64,000 nucleotides of DNA from assembly GCF_003315205.1 (NCBI RefSeq), contig NZ_QNRR01000017.1, positions 59,834-123,833 of the forward strand, in the 5' to 3' direction. The translations under genes and the position numbers were made by a program. Below the pieces are notes generated by a model, which was given only the letters and a program-made list of their open reading frames with translations, was not told where the DNA came from and ran no database searches. How positions within the stretch are numbered: position 1 is the stretch's first letter; each line of letters begins with the position of its first letter. Of the stretch, positions 28,525-37,231 are shown one piece after another. Origin of the DNA: Roseimicrobium gellanilyticum (GTDB lineage: Bacteria > Verrucomicrobiota > Verrucomicrobiia > Verrucomicrobiales > Verrucomicrobiaceae).

Positions 28525-29004
28525 ATGCAGCGCCTCCTTCGCATTCTCATTCCCGTTCTTCTCGTTCTCACGCTCCTCTGGTTCCTGTGGCCCTACCTCC
28601 AATCGGAGAAACGACAGGTGGAGAATATGCATCGAAAGCTCATTTCTCTGGCTGCGGCTCGAAATTGGACCGGCGCCTCCGAGCTGATGACCTCAGATTA
28701 TGAAGATGAATGGGGCCATAATCGCGAAGACGCTCTCGGATTGGCCTCGGAGCTGTTTCAGGGCTTCCTGTACCTCAACATCGAATGGGAAACCACAGAA
28801 GTCACTGTGAACCAAGGCATTGCCAAGGTGCGTGGCTACGCGAAAATGAACGGCAGCGGTGGCGGATTCAGCTCTGAAATCATCAGCAAGGTCAATTCGC
28901 TTGAAAAACCCTGGGTTTTTACGTGGCGAAAAGAAAGCTGGAAGCCCAATTCATGGAAATTGGTGTCCGCAAAAAACGAGGAATTGGCGAATATTCGGTT
29001 CTAA
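28525..29004 (+). CDS. small membrane-anchored protein, unknown function
   Basis: A 159-residue protein with one N-terminal hydrophobic segment (residues 4-25) and a soluble domain of about 130 residues outside the membrane. The order of helices then beta strands (RKLISLAAARNWTGA, then WETTEVTVNQGIAKV and WVFTWRKESWKP) resembles the NTF2-like fold, but no catalytic residues are evident. It lies 15 bases after the metallohydrolase gene and probably shares its transcript. I do not recognise a named family. Confidence 0.65.
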   Translation: MQRLLRILIPVLLVLTLLWFLWPYLQSEKRQVENMHRKLISLAAARNWTGASELMTSDYEDEWGHNREDALGLASELFQGFLYLNIEWETTEVTVNQGIAKVRGYAKMNGSGGGFSSEIISKVNSLEKPWVFTWRKESWKPNSWKLVSAKNEELANIRF

Positions 29005-29308
29005 AACCATCGTTTTCAACGCTTCCATAGGAGAAAAGAGCGTTTTATTTCAATTATAGACTCGCCAAAAAGCCGGGGATTTTTTAAAAAAGCTTCGAAT
29101 TTCCTGAACTTTTAGTTAGGCGCATTTCTCTACGTCGCCCTCCAATTTTTTCCGGATTTTCATACTGAAAATGAGGACTTTATACATCCACATGCGGCTA
29201 AGCATTCAGTACTGCAAGGATATTGTAATCACTAAATTATTCACCAAATAAATTCATATTTATTAAGTATAAATTGATTTATTATAATTTCCATACCAAG
29301 GTTGGAAC
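29005..29308. other. AT-rich intergenic region before the filament operon
   Basis: No gene is seen. This is one of the most AT-rich stretches of the window. AACGCT (29018-29023) and AGCGTT (29039-29044), followed by TTATTT, form a weak hairpin that could end the upstream transcript. The second half carries a candidate promoter for the filament operon. Confidence 0.6.
29260..29288 (+). promoter_or_regulatory. candidate promoter of the filament operon
   Basis: A perfect -10 hexamer TATAAT (29283-29288) lies 17 bases after TTATTA (29260-29265), which is only a half match to TTGACA. It is about 20 bases before the GTG start of the first prepilin gene and close to an AAGG ribosome binding site at 29298-29301. 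Confidence 0.45.
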
Positions 29309-29731
29309 GTGCTCTACCAACTCAAGTATATGAAATACAATCCTATCCTTCGTTCCAAGCGTCTCAACGCAGCTGGCTTCACCCTCATCGAAATCAGCTT
29401 GGTCATCGCCCTCCTTCTGGGTCTCCTCGCCGTGGTGTTCCTCGGCCTTGGTTCCTACCGGAATGGCGCCAACCAAGCCCAGTGCCGTATGGTGCTTGCC
29501 TCCGTTCAAAAGGCGGTGCGCTCCTACGCCAACATGCAGAACCTGCTCCCTGGCGCGGTCGTGGATGCGGCTAACCTGGGCAACGGCGTCATCATGACGA
29601 CCACTCCCGTCTGCCCCACCGGCACGGCCTACACCTTTACGGGTACGGTACCTGCCGTCGGCGTCTCCTACGGCACCTGCGGAGTCACGCTCCCCGTGTC
29701 CCACGCACTGACCAACATTCAGGACTGGTAA
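29309..29731 (+). CDS. type IV prepilin-like protein (possible major pilin)
   Basis: A 140-residue prepilin. A basic leader ends in a class III signal: G/FTLIEISLVIALLLGLL, with the cleavage-site Gly, Phe at +1 and Glu at +5, followed by the hydrophobic helix. The mature part is short and carries three cysteines (QCR, VCPTG, GTCGV), so one disulfide is possible. GTG 29309 is preferred because AAGG precedes it at good distance; an ATG at 29330 lacks a ribosome binding site. As first gene with its own promoter region it is a good candidate for the main filament subunit. It is processed by a prepilin peptidase not encoded in this window. Confidence 0.85.
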   Translation: MLYQLKYMKYNPILRSKRLNAAGFTLIEISLVIALLLGLLAVVFLGLGSYRNGANQAQCRMVLASVQKAVRSYANMQNLLPGAVVDAANLGNGVIMTTTPVCPTGTAYTFTGTVPAVGVSYGTCGVTLPVSHALTNIQDW

Positions 29732-29784
29732 GCAACGTCGCGATTTCGTTCTGCTCATTGCAACCCACTTCCACCTGAACTGCC

Positions 29785-31662
29785 GTGTCTACCATCACTG
29801 ATCCGTATGATTTGAAGCCTGGCGAAGTTTATCGTCAGGCACGGACGGTGGCGTCCAAGACCAGCCGGGGAACGGATGGAAACTGGTATCGTGAGCCAGG
29901 GGATATCGCGTGCCAATGGCATATCTGGTTCGACGGCGGTCGTGAAGTGTGCTCCGCCACCTTCTCCCGCTCGGACAATTGCTGGCGGCAGGGTCCACCC
30001 CTGCCGCTGGCCGGTCTCACCACTGGTGAAGACGTCTTCTCGCTTCTCGGGGATCTTCTTTCCCCTACGTATTTTGGTCACAAGCCCAAAGCTCTTGGGG
30101 TCATCCTTCACGTTGCCGACGAGTTTTCGCTAACCGAAGTGTCAACCGCGAGCGATGGTGTCAGCGATGGTGGTGACGATTTCAATCTGCTGAGGTACAA
30201 CCTCATCGATTCCCCCAAGGATTTCCTCGCCGACCGTGATGTCTCTACAGACACGGTTTCCTGGCGCTTGCTCCCTTTTTGGGGTGCCCCCACTGGTCAG
30301 CCCCGCAGCATCGCGGTGGCCATGCCGCGCTCCCGTGAAACTTTCTTGAGCAGACTGGTCGAGGGTGGCGAAGACTGGCGCATCCCCATCCGGGTTTCTG
30401 TGGCCAGCGCCCCCATGGAGGCCCTGGCGGCCTTGGCTCTCCTCAAGCCCGAAATACGCGGCGGCGGCCTGGTCGCCTTCCCCTATTTGAAATATACTGC
30501 CGTATTCGCACTCAATGCAGACGGCGATTTGCGCTCCGCACGCAGCCTTGCCCACCGTGGCGGCAATCCCATCCCTTCCAGTTTTGGGGACATCTTGTGG
30601 AACATGGCAGTCAGCGCCGAGCTTATTGCCAATGACGGAGCCGGACAGTTGCTGCCAAACCTGATCATTGCTTCTCCCAATAAGGGCACTCTGGCGGAGG
30701 CCACGCGGGAATTGGAGGTCTATTCCCTGAAGCGCCAGCGCATCGTCGCCCAGGTGCTGGACCTCAGCACCCATCCCACCACGGCAAGCCTCCCCGGTAA
30801 TCGGCCCGAGTTTCTCCCCTACGATTCGGGAGCCTCGTCACAGGTCGGTTCCGCAGGTCCTCTTTCCAGGTCCGAAACGTTCCGCTCCTTGTGGGACGGA
30901 TGGGCCACGCAGAATTTCTTCAACACGGCGAAGATCGACAACCTGTATCCGACGTTGGGCGACCTTCGCCTTCTTCGGTTCTCGTCCTGGTTTGTCGCAC
31001 TCCTGGGGCTTACACTCCTGGCTCTGGGTGGATACGGCGTTTACGGCCTGTTCACTGCCATGCGGCACCCCTCTTGGGAGCTCACGGAGGCGCAGGTGCA
31101 AACGACCAAGACGCAGCATGAGAAACTCTTCGCTGAGCAGAAGCAGATTGATATCACTGAGAGCCTCATGAAGCCCCGTTCACTGGGCTGGACCAACTTG
31201 GAATTGTTGCTGCAGATGTTCCCGGAAGATTCGGGAGTACGCCTTGATGGATTCGAGTACGCGGTGAAGCCCCTCCAAAGTATCGGTGCCAAGAAACCTA
31301 CAGGGCCTGCGGCTCCGGGAGGAATCCAAACCGTGGGGATGACACGCGAGTGGAGCTTCAAAGGTTTGGCCAAGGCGAAGACGCTCGACATTCTCAACGA
31401 CCTCAACAGCCAGCGTGGATTGAACGCCTTTTTCGACCAGGTCGCCAAAGCCACAAATGATGCCAGCCTCGTCCCGGATCCTACCCGGCAAGTTCGTCTC
31501 ACTCTCACTCAAAACCAGAATCCCAGATTCAACGTCACGGCCTCCGCGGGCGAAGCAGCCAAGGACCCTGCCCTGACCTACCCCTACTCCTTTGAGGCAG
31601 TCATCTCCCAGACCATCACCGAAAGGGATCCGCTCGCACTGCCAACCGGGAAGCCGTTTTGA
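29785..31662 (+). CDS. GspL-like inner-membrane platform protein (PilM+PilN equivalent)
   Basis: A 625-residue protein. Residues 1-395 form a cytoplasmic region that looks like a divergent actin-like PilM/GspL domain (the stretch GGGLVAFPYLKYTAVFALN lies at about residues 226-244). A single transmembrane helix follows at about 401-423, then a coiled coil and a PilN-like periplasmic part ending with a beta-rich domain. In type II secretion this layout is one protein, GspL; in type IV pili it is split into PilM and PilN. The GTG start is set by MSTITDPYDLKPG. Position before the PilO-, PilP- and secretin-like genes supports the call more than the diverged sequence does. Confidence 0.68.
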   Translation: MSTITDPYDLKPGEVYRQARTVASKTSRGTDGNWYREPGDIACQWHIWFDGGREVCSATFSRSDNCWRQGPPLPLAGLTTGEDVFSLLGDLLSPTYFGHKPKALGVILHVADEFSLTEVSTASDGVSDGGDDFNLLRYNLIDSPKDFLADRDVSTDTVSWRLLPFWGAPTGQPRSIAVAMPRSRETFLSRLVEGGEDWRIPIRVSVASAPMEALAALALLKPEIRGGGLVAFPYLKYTAVFALNADGDLRSARSLAHRGGNPIPSSFGDILWNMAVSAELIANDGAGQLLPNLIIASPNKGTLAEATRELEVYSLKRQRIVAQVLDLSTHPTTASLPGNRPEFLPYDSGASSQVGSAGPLSRSETFRSLWDGWATQNFFNTAKIDNLYPTLGDLRLLRFSSWFVALLGLTLLALGGYGVYGLFTAMRHPSWELTEAQVQTTKTQHEKLFAEQKQIDITESLMKPRSLGWTNLELLLQMFPEDSGVRLDGFEYAVKPLQSIGAKKPTGPAAPGGIQTVGMTREWSFKGLAKAKTLDILNDLNSQRGLNAFFDQVAKATNDASLVPDPTRQVRLTLTQNQNPRFNVTASAGEAAKDPALTYPYSFEAVISQTITERDPLALPTGKPF

Positions 31663-31668
31663 CCTATC

Positions 31669-32232
31669 ATGAGTGTCTACACTAAACCCATTCTCCGATT
31701 CGGACTTTTTGTGCCGGCGGCGTTCAACGCCATGCTCCTCGCGGGCGTGGTCGCGGGGGTAAACAAACTTTCCACGGTCCGCGCAGAAAGAGAGGCCCGT
31801 TACGACGAGCAGACCAAGCGTCTGGCTGCCATGCAGCAACTCGAGTCGAAGATTGCTCCGCGACGCAAGGCGTTCGACGACCAGAAGAGGATTCTAACCT
31901 CCGACCCGGGACAAATCATGACCAGGGGTCTGGATGCCTCTCTTCCCAAATACACCGAGCTGGAACTGGTGAGAACAAGCCTCACTTTTCCCCAGGATCG
32001 CGGGCAACTCGGCCGCCAGCTCGAGTGCGACCTCAGCAAAGTCAAATGTACGTTCCAAGGCGGAATTGGGCCCATGCAGGAAACCCTTCTTCAGATTGAA
32101 TCCGTGATGCCCAACGCGTTCCTGGAAGAAATCAAGCTCTCGCGCAAGAGTGACCTCCAGCAAAAGAAGCCGGATCACCTCGAAATCGAAACCACCTACA
32201 CGTGCTGGAAGGCCGGGGAGGGTACACTGTGA
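31669..32232 (+). CDS. PilO/GspM-like inner-membrane protein
   Basis: A 187-residue bitopic protein: a short cytoplasmic N terminus, a membrane segment at about residues 13-32, a coiled coil (RAEREARYDEQTKRLAAMQQ in parts) and a small C-terminal periplasmic domain. This matches the size and shape of PilO or GspM, which pair with PilN or GspL to link the motor to the secretin. Sequence identity to known members is low by eye, so the call rests on architecture and gene order. It is followed by a GTGA overlap with the PilP-like gene. Confidence 0.68.
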   Translation: MSVYTKPILRFGLFVPAAFNAMLLAGVVAGVNKLSTVRAEREARYDEQTKRLAAMQQLESKIAPRRKAFDDQKRILTSDPGQIMTRGLDASLPKYTELELVRTSLTFPQDRGQLGRQLECDLSKVKCTFQGGIGPMQETLLQIESVMPNAFLEEIKLSRKSDLQQKKPDHLEIETTYTCWKAGEGTL

Positions 32233-32840
32233 AAACCTGGCCTTTTTACATTCTTGCCTTGGCGTCGATTGCCACTGTCAGCAACGCTGCTCCACCCGCT
32301 GCTCGCAACGCCCAACCTGGCCAGCCAAAGAAGCCGGCATTCGTTGGGGGAGAAGCCAACTGGCTCCCCAAGGTGAAGTCCCTTCCGACCGCCCAGGATA
32401 TTGAAGCCACGGCGCAAAAACTGAGTTCACGCGTTCGCACCTTGGATCCGTTCAGTGTCTCCACCTTCCCCCGCGAAGAAGACGTGGCGGTGGTGGATGA
32501 AAACGAAAACCGTCCCACGGTCCGCCTCACGCTCAACCAGGCGCTGCAAACGCTGAAGCTCAACGGCGTCAATCTGGTCAACAAGGAGTTCCTTATCGGT
32601 GGACGCAATGTGTTTGAGGGGGACGTCATTGAACTCTCCTACAAGAACGAAATCTTCCAGGCTCTCTGCGTCGAAGTGAATGCGACCGAGATCGTCTTTC
32701 GGGACCTGCAACGGGGTGATGTCGGAATCATGCCACATAACATGATTCCCACGCTTCAACTCGAACCCATGCGCAAAGTGGCTTCCTCCCTGGAGTCGCG
32801 CTGGGCTCCCATGGAACCGGCAACACCTCCCAAGAAATGA
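32229..32840 (+). CDS. PilP/GspC-like periplasmic linker protein
   Basis: A 203-residue exported protein. GTG 32229 gives a Sec signal peptide (VKTWPFYILALASIATVSNA) and overlaps the preceding stop as GTGA. The mature part contains TLDPFSVSTFP, recalling the DPF motif region of PilP, and a beta-rich C-terminal domain (GRNVFEGDVIELSYKNEIF, in the HR-domain place). PilP and GspC join the inner-membrane PilNO complex to the secretin. No lipobox is seen, unlike most PilP proteins. Confidence 0.62.
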   Translation: MKTWPFYILALASIATVSNAAPPAARNAQPGQPKKPAFVGGEANWLPKVKSLPTAQDIEATAQKLSSRVRTLDPFSVSTFPREEDVAVVDENENRPTVRLTLNQALQTLKLNGVNLVNKEFLIGGRNVFEGDVIELSYKNEIFQALCVEVNATEIVFRDLQRGDVGIMPHNMIPTLQLEPMRKVASSLESRWAPMEPATPPKK

Positions 32841-34906
32841 ACCTTCCTCTCAACATCTCCCTGAACCTGCTGGTCTGCTCCCTGGCCAGCTCAGTCCTCC
32901 ACGGCCAGGCAGATATGCCTCTGCCGATGCCCAAGCACGATCCCCTGGTCGCCCTCACGCAGACGGACAAGACGTTGGCACTCGCTGAGACCACCTTGGT
33001 GCAGAACGTGAGCCCTGCTGCAGGGCCGGGAGCGAAGGCGGGGACCGATTCCGTCACTCCCCTGACCCCTCCGGCGCCACCCAGCTCCGCGGTATCCACG
33101 GACGCTCCGACGCCGATGCTGGCTGCAGCGACTCCAGGCTTGGAGAGCCCCTCTGCCACCCCCCTCCCTACGCTCCCCTCTGAAGGTTACTGGGTGGATG
33201 GCGCCCCCATCAACGACGTGCTTCAGTACCTGTGCCGCAAAGCCGGCTACCAGTACTTCTTCAACAACGAGCTGAACGGCCCGGAGTACATTGTCACAGG
33301 CCATCTTCAGCTTGATGATCCCGAGCGCCAGATCGAGGACCTCGCGGTCGCCTTCGGACTCGCCGTCTACCGTCAGGCCAAGACGCTCTATGTCATGAAT
33401 GACCTGCAGCTCTCCAAGCTGCCGCTCGAAATCATGAGCTACCAGCTCAAATACCTGCGCGGCTCAAGCCCGAGCCGCGTGTCCGCCCAATCGTCTGCGC
33501 AGGCCAGCGGTGGCGAAGGTGGCGGCGGCATGTCCTCGGGCATGGCTGACTTTGAAAAGCTCAAGCTCATCATCCGCCCCCTTCTCACGAAGTCCGTGGG
33601 GCAGATTGAATTCGAGGAGAAAACCAACACGCTTCTGGTGACTGACAACAGCGTCAAGATCAAGCGCATCAAGGACCTTCTGGAAAAGATTGACCGTCCG
33701 AAGCAGCAGATCGCCGTCAATGTGCGCGTGCTTCGCGTCATCAACACCAAGGGCAAGAAGGTGGGCGTCGACTGGTCCACCACCCTTGGCGAAGGCCTCA
33801 CCGTCTCTGCCAGCCAGAGCTTGAACGCCATGTTCAATCTGCCGGACACCAGCACCCTGACCAAGGCCAGCTCCACCTTGAAGGACTTTTCGAACAGTTT
33901 CAACAATCAGTCCACCACGACCGGAGGACCTGAAGGGACTTCCACCAGCTTCATCAACACTACCGCAGCAACCGGCAGCACTTCCAGCTCGAGCAGCAGT
34001 GACCATAGCAGCGTCTATGATGACGGTCCGGGCCTCGTCTTCGAGCCCCTGCAAGTCAACGCCATCATCCGCGCTCTTGAGGAGAACGGCATTGTCAGCC
34101 AGGAGTCCTGCCCGACCATCATCACTGAGGACAATGAGCAGGGTCTCATCTCCATCGTAGACCGCTTCCCAATCGTCACCTCCACCATCACGGAAACGAC
34201 TGCGGGGCAGAACATCACCGAGGAACTCCGCTACAAGATTGACGAAGACGATCCCGACGCCATGGAAGAGCCGGAGAAGAGCCGCGAAATCGGCGTGACT
34301 CTCTCGGTCACTCCCACGCTGCTTCCAGATGGCACGGTGCGCATGAAGCTTCGTCCGCGTGTGGCCAAGATTGTGGAATTCATCAATGGCCAGACGGGCA
34401 ACATCTATCCCCGTGTCAGTGAGTCGACCGCAGAAGCCATCAGTCGCATCCCAAGCGGCCAGTCGCTCATCCTGGGTGGATTCTATGACTACAGTGACTC
34501 CAAAAATGGCAACAATGTTCCCTTCCTGGGCAAGGTCCCCGGTCTGGGTTGGTTGTTCAAGTCCAAGGACAACAGCGTGGAAAAGGTGAGCCTTATCTTC
34601 GTCATCACACCGAGCGTGTATGATGCCTCCAGCCCGAACGCCATCCGTGGCATGAACCAGGAAATGCGCACGTACTCAAACTTCGAGGCGGCCCGCTTGG
34701 ATGGAATGAGCGAGCGCTTCCTGCCCCCGCTGCCGGTGAGCTCGCCGCCCGCCGCCTACCAGACCCGTGAGACAGTGCGCACGCAGACGGTTTCCAAGCC
34801 CTCCGGCGCCCTGCCTGCGGAAGGCCCGCAAGCCGAACAGCCTAAGAAGAAGAACTGGTTCGGCCGCATATTCAGCAAAAATTCAAACGCAGGTACTACG
34901 CCCTAA
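32837..34906 (+). CDS. secretin (GspD/PilQ superfamily)
   Basis: A 689-residue outer-membrane secretin coupled by ATGA to the PilP-like gene. Order: signal peptide (residues 1-25), a Pro/Ala-rich linker to about 115, an N0/STN domain (GYWVDGAPINDVLQYL), a secretin_N domain with KIKRIKDLLEKIDRP, a Ser/Thr/Gly-rich insert near 355-395, and the secretin core from about 405. The core ends with the signature VPFLGKVPGLGWLF and IFVITPSV. It forms the gated ring through which the filament or substrate leaves. Only one N-domain repeat is clear, which is few for GspD. The C-terminal basic tail is Pro-rich. Confidence 0.92.
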   Translation: MNLPLNISLNLLVCSLASSVLHGQADMPLPMPKHDPLVALTQTDKTLALAETTLVQNVSPAAGPGAKAGTDSVTPLTPPAPPSSAVSTDAPTPMLAAATPGLESPSATPLPTLPSEGYWVDGAPINDVLQYLCRKAGYQYFFNNELNGPEYIVTGHLQLDDPERQIEDLAVAFGLAVYRQAKTLYVMNDLQLSKLPLEIMSYQLKYLRGSSPSRVSAQSSAQASGGEGGGGMSSGMADFEKLKLIIRPLLTKSVGQIEFEEKTNTLLVTDNSVKIKRIKDLLEKIDRPKQQIAVNVRVLRVINTKGKKVGVDWSTTLGEGLTVSASQSLNAMFNLPDTSTLTKASSTLKDFSNSFNNQSTTTGGPEGTSTSFINTTAATGSTSSSSSSDHSSVYDDGPGLVFEPLQVNAIIRALEENGIVSQESCPTIITEDNEQGLISIVDRFPIVTSTITETTAGQNITEELRYKIDEDDPDAMEEPEKSREIGVTLSVTPTLLPDGTVRMKLRPRVAKIVEFINGQTGNIYPRVSESTAEAISRIPSGQSLILGGFYDYSDSKNGNNVPFLGKVPGLGWLFKSKDNSVEKVSLIFVITPSVYDASSPNAIRGMNQEMRTYSNFEAARLDGMSERFLPPLPVSSPPAAYQTRETVRTQTVSKPSGALPAEGPQAEQPKKKNWFGRIFSKNSNAGTTP

Positions 34907-34920
34907 GCCGACAATCTCCC

Positions 34921-35538
34921 ATGTTCGCGCCCAAGGTCACAGATACAATCACTGGCATTTCATTCCTGCCGCCGGAACCGTCGTCAGGGTTGATGGCGGC
35001 GATCAATGTGCTGGAATCCATCGCAGCATGTTCAGTGAATCATCTGCAGCAGGGCGGCTACATGGCTGACACTGAAATCCACGGCCTGCTGCAGAGTTAT
35101 CATGTGCATCTCACCAGCGGCGGCTCCTTGCCTGCTTGCCGTGACTTCCTGGCCTTCACAGCCCTGCATCAGGCCAGGAAGCACGCGGTGACGCCCGAAG
35201 GCGAAGTCTCCCGCATGCAGCGCGTGCTGCGCCAGCGCCTGCATGATGAAGTGCACTACTGGAGTGTGGGCATGATGCCGGGCCGCCCCAATTCGCTCTA
35301 CGAATCCTGTCCCTCGCTTCGCGTAGCCTGTTCTCTTCTGGGCTGCCCCGCGGTTCTCTCCGGCGATGACAGCATCGTGCATGTTGCCTCGCTGAATCCC
35401 GTCTCCGCTCTTGTCGCCTCAGCGTGGATCCGCCACGAGATCACCCACGCCGGCAAGCAGGATCCTCCTTTTGTTTTCCCCTTCATCGTGGACCTCGCCA
35501 CCTGGGAGTCTCTCCAGCAGCGCCACTTCTCCGCATGA
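34921..35538 (+). CDS. unknown filament-operon protein
   Basis: A 205-residue protein without signal peptide or membrane segment. It sits between the secretin and the GspE/PilB ATPase gene and overlaps the latter by ATGA, so it is almost surely made with the machine. It holds three cysteines in a short stretch (SLYESCPSLRVACSLLGCPA) and a His-rich C-terminal half. I recognise no family. Its coupling to the ATPase hints at a cytoplasmic partner or regulator of the motor, which is inference only. Confidence 0.7.
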   Translation: MFAPKVTDTITGISFLPPEPSSGLMAAINVLESIAACSVNHLQQGGYMADTEIHGLLQSYHVHLTSGGSLPACRDFLAFTALHQARKHAVTPEGEVSRMQRVLRQRLHDEVHYWSVGMMPGRPNSLYESCPSLRVACSLLGCPAVLSGDDSIVHVASLNPVSALVASAWIRHEITHAGKQDPPFVFPFIVDLATWESLQQRHFSA

Positions 35539-37226
35539 ACCTGAATCTCGGCATCGAATTCAATGAGACCATCCAGGCGCTCGTCCTGGAGGAACTCCGC
35601 AAAGTGTCCCCCTCGGACATGACGCTTTCGGACGAGGCATTGATTCGCAAATCCTCCAAGGCCCGCATCCTCGGTGCCGTGGGCAAAGCCTCCGGTCTTG
35701 CTGCCTTCCCACATGTGAAGGAGCTCGTGGATTCGGAGCTCGTGAGCTACTGCGATCCGGCAGCACTCTCTCGCGGACTCTTCGTCCCGCTTCGCCGGAG
35801 CGCGGAGCAGATCCTGCTCGCAGTCGCCAACCCCTGGGACTACCGCGCGGACGACTACTGCTCCGTGCGTTTCCCGGACGAGGAGATCCTCAAGGTAGTC
35901 ACTCTGCCGGCGGAAATCTCCAGCGTCATTGAAGGCTCCTCTTCCTCGGCCGGCCCCAGCCGTGCTGATCTTGAGGCCTTGGAAGTCGACGAGTTCTCTC
36001 TGGACGTTCCTGACTTCGATGTCACACGCCAGTACGATGAACCAATCGCGCAGCTCGTCGCCAGCATGGTTTCGGATGCCATCAAGCAGCACGCTTCTGA
36101 CATCCACATCAAAACGGAGAAGACCAGCATTGCCTATTCCTTCCGCGTCGATGGCGACATCGGCCCGAAGATTGATATGCCGGTCAAGCTGAAGGATCGT
36201 ATCGATGCCTTTCTGCTGAATCTCATGCGTCTTCCTCCAGAAGATCGCAGTAAGCGCCCAGGGATCTCGGGTCGCTTCACCGCAAGTTATTACGGTCGCT
36301 CCGTTGGTGTACGTTATGAGCGCCACCGCACCTACCGCGGTTATCACGTCACCATGCGTCTCCTGGACAAGACGCACTTGGAAGCCCGCCTCGGCATGGG
36401 TACGCTGGCCTTCGACGAGGGCACGCTTTTCGAGCTGGAAAAGGCGATGGCCGTCCCTTCCGGAATCATCGTGATGTCCGGCCCCACGGGTTCTGGTAAA
36501 TCCACGACGCTCAACGCCATGCTGCGTGAGCTCAATCGTCCGGAGGATAACATCCTCACGCTGGAAAACCCGGTGGAAGACGAAATCCCCGGCGTCACGC
36601 ACTGCGACTTGCGAGATTCCTCGGAGTTCAAGCCGATGATCACGAGCTTCATGCGCTCTGACCCGGATATCATCCTCATGGGTGAAGTGCGCGACCGCGA
36701 GTCTGCCGAACTCGCCATCGAAGCAGCCATCACTGGTCACAAGGTGCTGACCACGATTCACACCCCGCGTGCTTCGCAAATCATCGAACGATTTGAGCAG
36801 TTGGGCATGGAGCGCTGGAAGATCGCCCAGACCCTCAAAGCCGCCTGCGCCCAGCGTCTTGTGAAACTGCTCTGCCCCTCCTGCCGCATCAAGATGGACG
36901 GAGTGCCGGAGAAAGACCGCCGTCTTTTCCACATGGAAGACTTCTGGGCGACCCAGCCTGTCTTCGAGCACAGCAAGGAAGGCTGCCAGGAGTGCAAGGG
37001 CAGGGGCTATTCAGGACGAACCGCGATCCTGGAGATCCTGCCCATCAGTCCCAAGGTGGGTGACAAGCTCGCCAAGGGCGAGATCACTCCGTATGAGCTC
37101 GAGCACGAGATCCGGAGGGAATACGGCCTCCCTTCTCTCCGCGATAACGGCTTCAAGCTCCTCCAGGCAGGGCGCACCGACCTGGCGGCGCTGCGCAAGG
37201 TTCTGGACCTCACTTACGACTGCTGA
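35535..37226 (+). CDS. GspE/PilB-type assembly ATPase
   Basis: A 563-residue hexameric motor ATPase. It has a GspE/MshE-type N-terminal domain (about 1-150) and an ATPase core with Walker A GPTGSGKST at residues 316-324, Walker B IILMGEVRD and a His-box-like TTIHT. A zinc-binding tetracysteine follows (CPSC and CQEC). The Asp-box reads LENPVED, with Asn where most GspE/PilB proteins have Asp. ATG 35535 overlaps the previous stop and starts at the family N terminus; an upstream in-frame start falls inside the preceding gene. It powers extension of the filament through the GspF-like platform encoded next. Confidence 0.93.
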   Translation: MNLNLGIEFNETIQALVLEELRKVSPSDMTLSDEALIRKSSKARILGAVGKASGLAAFPHVKELVDSELVSYCDPAALSRGLFVPLRRSAEQILLAVANPWDYRADDYCSVRFPDEEILKVVTLPAEISSVIEGSSSSAGPSRADLEALEVDEFSLDVPDFDVTRQYDEPIAQLVASMVSDAIKQHASDIHIKTEKTSIAYSFRVDGDIGPKIDMPVKLKDRIDAFLLNLMRLPPEDRSKRPGISGRFTASYYGRSVGVRYERHRTYRGYHVTMRLLDKTHLEARLGMGTLAFDEGTLFELEKAMAVPSGIIVMSGPTGSGKSTTLNAMLRELNRPEDNILTLENPVEDEIPGVTHCDLRDSSEFKPMITSFMRSDPDIILMGEVRDRESAELAIEAAITGHKVLTTIHTPRASQIIERFEQLGMERWKIAQTLKAACAQRLVKLLCPSCRIKMDGVPEKDRRLFHMEDFWATQPVFEHSKEGCQECKGRGYSGRTAILEILPISPKVGDKLAKGEITPYELEHEIRREYGLPSLRDNGFKLLQAGRTDLAALRKVLDLTYDC

Positions 37227-37231
37227 TTCTC

